A stretch of 64,000 nucleotides of DNA from PALSA-243 sp049522755 (GTDB lineage: Bacteria; Acidobacteriota; Terriglobia; Bryobacterales; Bryobacteraceae), in contig JBEKNN010000006.1 of NCBI GenBank assembly GCA_049522755.1, positions 1 through 64,000 on the forward strand, in the 5' to 3' direction. The position numbers were made by a program, and so were the translations under genes. Below are positions 60,716 through 64,000 of this stretch, one piece after another. Under the pieces are notes generated by a model. The model saw only the letters and a program-made list of their open reading frames with translations. It did not search any database and was not told the origin of the DNA. Position 1 is the first letter of the stretch. Every line of letters begins with the position of its first letter.

Positions 60716-61098
60716 TTGGTCCCCTTCTCAAAATCGTCGAGCAGTTTGCGAAGCTCGGCCAGTTCTTCTTTGGATGCCTTACGCGCGGAGAGAGCGCCCA
60801 TCATCAAGGTGTGCGCCGATCCGGCGAAAGCGCGCTGCAACAGGTCGCCCGCAAGCTGCCGCTGGGTCCACTCGCGCGGCCGGGCAGCCTGATAGATGTG
60901 GGCGCGCTGTTTCTCATCGCGGCGCACCAGGCCTTTTTCGGTCATAATCTGGAGCGTCTTGAGGACCGTGGTGTATTGCGTGGGCTTACGCCTGGCGATG
61001 GCCTCGTGGACGTCGCGGACCGTGCTGGGACCGCGGCTCCAGAGAATGGTGAGCAGTTCCAGCTCGGCGTCGGTGGGGCGTGGTAGAGTGTCGGACAT
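60712..61098 (-). CDS. blaI: BlaI/MecI/CopY-family repressor
   Basis: Predicted 128-aa winged-helix protein. The pattern LPRPTDAELELLTILWSRGP, STVRDVHEAIARRKPTQYTT, VLKTLQIMTEKGLVRRDEK is diagnostic of the BlaI/MecI family, and the C-terminal helices (SARKASKEELAELRKLLDDF) mediate dimers. It represses its own operon until cleaved through the membrane partner. The stop overlaps the M56 gene start (ATGA), so it is the first gene of a two-gene operon. Three TACGA half-sites immediately before its start are candidate operators. Confidence 0.92.
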   Translation of the reverse strand: MSDTLPRPTDAELELLTILWSRGPSTVRDVHEAIARRKPTQYTTVLKTLQIMTEKGLVRRDEKQRAHIYQAARPREWTQRQLAGDLLQRAFAGSAHTLMMGALSARKASKEELAELRKLLDDFEKGTK

Positions 61099-61100
61099 CG

Positions 61101-61132
61101 ATACGAAGAGGTTACTACGAGATTATTCGTAT
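61101..61132. promoter_or_regulatory. Candidate BlaI operator (TACGA half-sites)
   Basis: ATACGAA (61101-61107) and TTCGTAT (61126-61132) are inverted; TACGA (61116-61120) with TCGTA (61127-61131) forms a tighter palindrome. The sites lie 3-34 bases before the blaI start. BlaI-type operators are often TAC-rich inverted repeats. Confidence 0.5.
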
Positions 61133-61296
61133 GTCAAGAGAAAATATTGGCCGGCCTGAGCGCCTCGGCCTCGATCTTTCGCGGCGCAAATGCGGCGACT
61201 TCGGCCGGAGACGATTCGGCCCCTCAATGATTTCCCGGATCTTGCCGGCGATTCTTACGAAGCCTTCCCCTGCCGCCATGGGCTAGAATAGGCGGT

Positions 61297-62145
61297 ATGA
61301 TTTCTGGGGAAAAGACCTTTGAAGACGTCCCCGTCGCTCGCGTTCAAAGTTATTGGAACGCCCGTCCCTGCAATATCCGACATTCGCCGAAAGAAGTTGG
61401 CACAAAGGAGTACTTCGACGAAGTGGAGGCGCGTAAGTACTTCGTCGAATCGCATATTCCCCGTTTTGCCGAGTTTGAACGGTGGAACGGGAAGAAGGTG
61501 CTCGAGATTGGCTGCGGGATCGGCACGGATACGATCAATTTTGCGCGTCACGGGGCCCAGGTCACAGCGGTGGATCTAACGGAGAAGTCGCTGGAATTGG
61601 CGCGGCGGCGGGCTAAAGAGTTTGGACTGGAGGACCGCATTCAATTCTTTCAAGCCAATGCCGAAGAGCTCAGTTCTTACGTGCCGGTGGATACCTATGA
61701 CCTGGTGTATTCGTTTGGAGTGATCCACCATACGCCTCATCCCGAACGAGTGCTGGAGCAGGTTCGCCGATATATGCGGCCAGGCAGCACGCTCAAGATT
61801 ATGGTTTATAATCTGTGGTCCTGGAAGGTGGGCTGGATTTTGTTCGTCTATGGCAAAGGGCGGTTCTGGAAGCTGCGGCAATTGATCGCGGAATATTCGG
61901 AAGCGCAGACAGGCTGTCCGGTAACTTATAGTTATTCCCGGAAGGACGGCAGCAAACTGCTCGAAGATCGCGGATTTCGGGTTACCGATGTGATGGTGGA
62001 TCATATCTTTCCCTACAGCATTCCGGAATACGTTCAGTACCGCTATAAGATGATGTGGTATTTCCGCTGGCTGCCAAAGCCGGTATTTCGACGGCTGGAA
62101 CGCGCATTCGGCTGGCATCTTTGCCTGACGGCCGAAGCCCGGTAG
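61297..62145 (+). CDS. SAM-dependent class I methyltransferase
   Basis: Predicted 282-aa soluble enzyme. Motif I is KVLEIGCGIGTDTINFARHG near residue 68, motif II VTAVDLTEKSLELARRRA, and the post-motif YDLVYSFGVIHHTPHPERVLEQVRRYMRPGS split by a histidine pair typical of small-molecule or lipid methyltransferases. The C-terminal part has several aromatic, partly hydrophobic stretches (LKIMVYNLWSWKVGWILFVY). Substrate unknown. The large glycosyltransferase gene starts 13 bases after its stop, so both may be in one operon and act on a glycan or glycolipid. Confidence 0.88.
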   Translation: MISGEKTFEDVPVARVQSYWNARPCNIRHSPKEVGTKEYFDEVEARKYFVESHIPRFAEFERWNGKKVLEIGCGIGTDTINFARHGAQVTAVDLTEKSLELARRRAKEFGLEDRIQFFQANAEELSSYVPVDTYDLVYSFGVIHHTPHPERVLEQVRRYMRPGSTLKIMVYNLWSWKVGWILFVYGKGRFWKLRQLIAEYSEAQTGCPVTYSYSRKDGSKLLEDRGFRVTDVMVDHIFPYSIPEYVQYRYKMMWYFRWLPKPVFRRLERAFGWHLCLTAEAR

Positions 62146-62158
62146 GTCCAAAAGCGAC

Positions 62159-64000
62159 ATGGCCGGCGAGCGCCCTTACCTTTCCGTGGTGGTTACTGCG
62201 AGGAATGACGACCACGGCGGGAACTTACTGGGGCGAATGCAGGCATTTGTTAACGGGTGGATTGGGCAATCCAAACGGCACGGGCTCACTTCTGAATTGA
62301 TTTTCGTGGAATGGAATCCACCTGAAAATCGGCCTCGCCTGGTAGATGCCCTGAGTTGGCCCGAGGATTTGGGGCCCTGCCAGGTGCGAATCCTCCAAGT
62401 CCCGCCGGACTTGCATCGGCGGTACGCACACGCCGAGGCGCTGCCTCTCTATCAGATGATGGCGAAGAATGCCGGCATCCGAAGGGCCCGCGGCCGATTT
62501 GTGCTGGCGACTAACATCGACATCATCTTTTCGGACGAGTTAGTCGGCTTTCTCGCGCAAAGGAAGTTGGAGCCTCGGCGTATGTACCGGATCGACCGGC
62601 ACGATGTGATGCCAGAGGTCCCGATCGACGGGATCGAGGAGCAACTGGAGTATTGCCGGACGCACCTGATCCGGATCAACGCCCGCGAAGGCACGTTCAA
62701 TCTGACTCCCGAGGGGCGCCGCGCGCCGAATCCGAGCGATATTGCCGCTAGCGATTCCGGCATCACGTTCGGTCTTGGATGGTTTCCAGTGGAGTGGATT
62801 TCGGCCACGGAGAGATTCCGGTGGGCCACGACTTACGCGGAACTTGAGCTGACTCCTCCATATCAAGGCGTGCGCCACTTGAGATTGGATATAGAGCCCG
62901 GTCCCGGAGCGGGGAACAGCCCCCTGGAAGTTCTACTGACGACCGCGAAAGGACAGCAATTCGCGAGAGTCACGCTCTATAGCCGCGGCGTACTCAGGGT
63001 GCCGCTGGAAGGGATTGCGAACGAAGTCCCCTTTGTCATAAGGTTCCGCGTTTTAAACGGCGGACATTCCATTCCCCTGGACACAAGGATACTTGAGTTC
63101 CGGGTCTTCCGGTGCGATTGGGAGCCGGAAATTCAAGTAGAGCCGATCGCGCCGGCGCTGCCGGAGATCCAGGCGCCGGAGTGCGATTGCGACGCGGAAA
63201 TTCCAGAAGAGCCGCGAGCGCTTTCTCCGGCGCCGGAGCCGCCGGAGATCCAAACGCCCAAGCCCGATTGTGACGCGGGAATTCCAGAACCGCTGATTGT
63301 CCATCCAATTGCAGTAGGCCGCCCCCCTCGGCCGCCTTCTCTGTGGGAACGGTTCCAGCGTTTCCTCGCCATGGTGGCTCATGGAGGAGACGTCATCCTG
63401 GTGCCGGTTGCAGTTTGGCCGTGGGTGAAACGCGCGGTGCGGCTCTACGTAGATAGCGGAGGATTCACCGGTTTGCTCCGACGCGGATTCAGACGGGAAA
63501 AGATCGTAGTGGCATCCGCAACCATCGGGGCAACGCCGCCCAGCACGATTTCCACGTACCCGCAGCAGGTGCAGTTGCAGATTATCGCCGCTACGCCACC
63601 CAGCGAGATTCCCGCCGGCCCGCCGCTGGCCCCGATAGACGTGATCGCTGCAGCGCCACCCAGCGAGATTCCCGCGAACGTGCAGCAGGCCCAGCTGCAC
63701 ACGAATGGCTGTGGCGACTTTACACTGATGGCCCTGGAGAATTGGCTCGACCTGCGTGGATATCCGGAATTCGATACGTTCTCGATGCACCTCGATTCGA
63801 TACTCTGCTTTTCCGCGCACCATGGCGGCGTCGTGGAAGAAGTTCTGCGGGAACCGATGCGCATTTATCATATCGAGCATGGGAGCGGCTCGGGCTGGAC
63901 GCCAGAGGGGCAAGCTAAGCTGTTCGCCAGGATTGCCGAGCGAGGCCTTTCCATGATCGAGCACCCCGAAGTGATCGCCTGGGCAAAACAAATGCAGAAG
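62159..64000 (+). CDS. Large glycosyltransferase-like protein, 3' end outside the window
   Basis: The frame opens with ATG at 62159 and stays open for 614 codons to the window end. The N-terminus (LSVVVTARNDDHGGNLLGRM, then LIFVEWNPP, then RARGRFVLATNIDIIFSDEL) is a GT-A-type nucleotide-sugar fold seen in a family of acidobacterial and cyanobacterial glycosyltransferases. About residues 320-390 carry a proline/glutamate/cysteine-rich linker with three near-repeats, and 450-515 carry ATPPSEIP-type repeats. The C-terminal part has the family's conserved block: HTNGCGDFTLMALENW, LRGYPEFDTFSMHLDS, HHGGVVEEV and MRIYHIEHGSGSGW. Acceptor unknown. Preceded closely by the methyltransferase gene. Confidence 0.82.
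   Translation, partial: MAGERPYLSVVVTARNDDHGGNLLGRMQAFVNGWIGQSKRHGLTSELIFVEWNPPENRPRLVDALSWPEDLGPCQVRILQVPPDLHRRYAHAEALPLYQMMAKNAGIRRARGRFVLATNIDIIFSDELVGFLAQRKLEPRRMYRIDRHDVMPEVPIDGIEEQLEYCRTHLIRINAREGTFNLTPEGRRAPNPSDIAASDSGITFGLGWFPVEWISATERFRWATTYAELELTPPYQGVRHLRLDIEPGPGAGNSPLEVLLTTAKGQQFARVTLYSRGVLRVPLEGIANEVPFVIRFRVLNGGHSIPLDTRILEFRVFRCDWEPEIQVEPIAPALPEIQAPECDCDAEIPEEPRALSPAPEPPEIQTPKPDCDAGIPEPLIVHPIAVGRPPRPPSLWERFQRFLAMVAHGGDVILVPVAVWPWVKRAVRLYVDSGGFTGLLRRGFRREKIVVASATIGATPPSTISTYPQQVQLQIIAATPPSEIPAGPPLAPIDVIAAAPPSEIPANVQQAQLHTNGCGDFTLMALENWLDLRGYPEFDTFSMHLDSILCFSAHHGGVVEEVLREPMRIYHIEHGSGSGWTPEGQAKLFARIAERGLSMIEHPEVIAWAKQMQK

Noticed and set aside
62980..63991. Minus-strand frames with repeated residues at the window end
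   Set aside because: They mirror the proline-rich repeats of the open plus-strand glycosyltransferase gene.
1..64000. tRNA, rRNA, CRISPR, prophage and intact insertion sequences
   Set aside because: No cloverleaf, rRNA core, regularly spaced identical repeats, phage module or transposase frame was seen on either strand by eye.

Overview
The window looks like a chromosomal piece of an Acidobacteriota genome, most likely a Solibacter/Bryobacter-type soil bacterium (order Bryobacterales). This is inferred from protein families that are abundant there: an ADOP-type MacB-like permease, the Solibacter C-terminal domain on an NHL-repeat protein, a VWFA-related acidobacterial protein, TIGR03435-type proteins (one frameshifted, one reduced to its 3' end), many twin-arginine-exported enzymes and a PEP-CTERM protein. 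The DNA is GC-rich. I saw no rRNA, tRNA, CRISPR array, prophage or intact insertion sequence.

Layout. 1-9.2 kb: end of an ADOP permease, an M28 peptidase, two toxin-antitoxin loci whose toxins are both broken, a 12-repeat NHL protein, and a coupled hemW-threonine aldolase pair beside a TIGR03435 gene fragment. 9.2-16.5 kb: purS, xylulokinase, a hypothetical protein, a ROK glucokinase, another hypothetical protein, a lytic transglycosylase and an apparently intact PIN/RHH toxin-antitoxin pair. 16.5-25.8 kb: a frameshifted M16-peptidase remnant, a three-gene unit (1111-aa exported protein, VWFA protein, HpnB-like glycosyltransferase), a HEAT-like protein of lower GC, a frameshifted TIGR03435 gene and an exported lectin-like protein. 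25.8-38 kb: a ThDP enzyme, a PEP-CTERM metalloprotease convergent with a radical SAM protein, an MDR oxidoreductase, an AhpD-like protein with rlmB, a UDG-like protein, a Tat-exported TIM-barrel protein, a broken brnT and an M20 peptidase. 38-52 kb: a DUF1906-like glycoside hydrolase, an ICMT-like methyltransferase, a two-component system, an S53 sedolisin, a multicopper oxidase, an AcpA/PlcC-type phosphoesterase, an M20-like protein lacking metal ligands and a decayed vapBC. 52-64 kb: an exopolysaccharide priming transferase divergent from a CDP-sugar gene pair, two Tat-exported enolase-superfamily enzymes, a BlaI/BlaR1-GWxTD regulatory pair, a methyltransferase and a long glycosyltransferase cut off by the window end.

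Two themes stand out. First, toxin decay: higB, parE, brnT and vapC are each broken by deletions, stops or frameshifts, while the antitoxins beside higB and parE are intact. Second, a family of short REP-like double-hairpin elements begins with GTGGG/GTAGG. Their stem sequences differ from copy to copy but the pairing is kept. They fill the gaps between convergent genes, starting at or within the stop codons, and one copy sits in frame inside hemW. All gene functions are inferred by recognising motifs and family signatures by eye; no database search was run.
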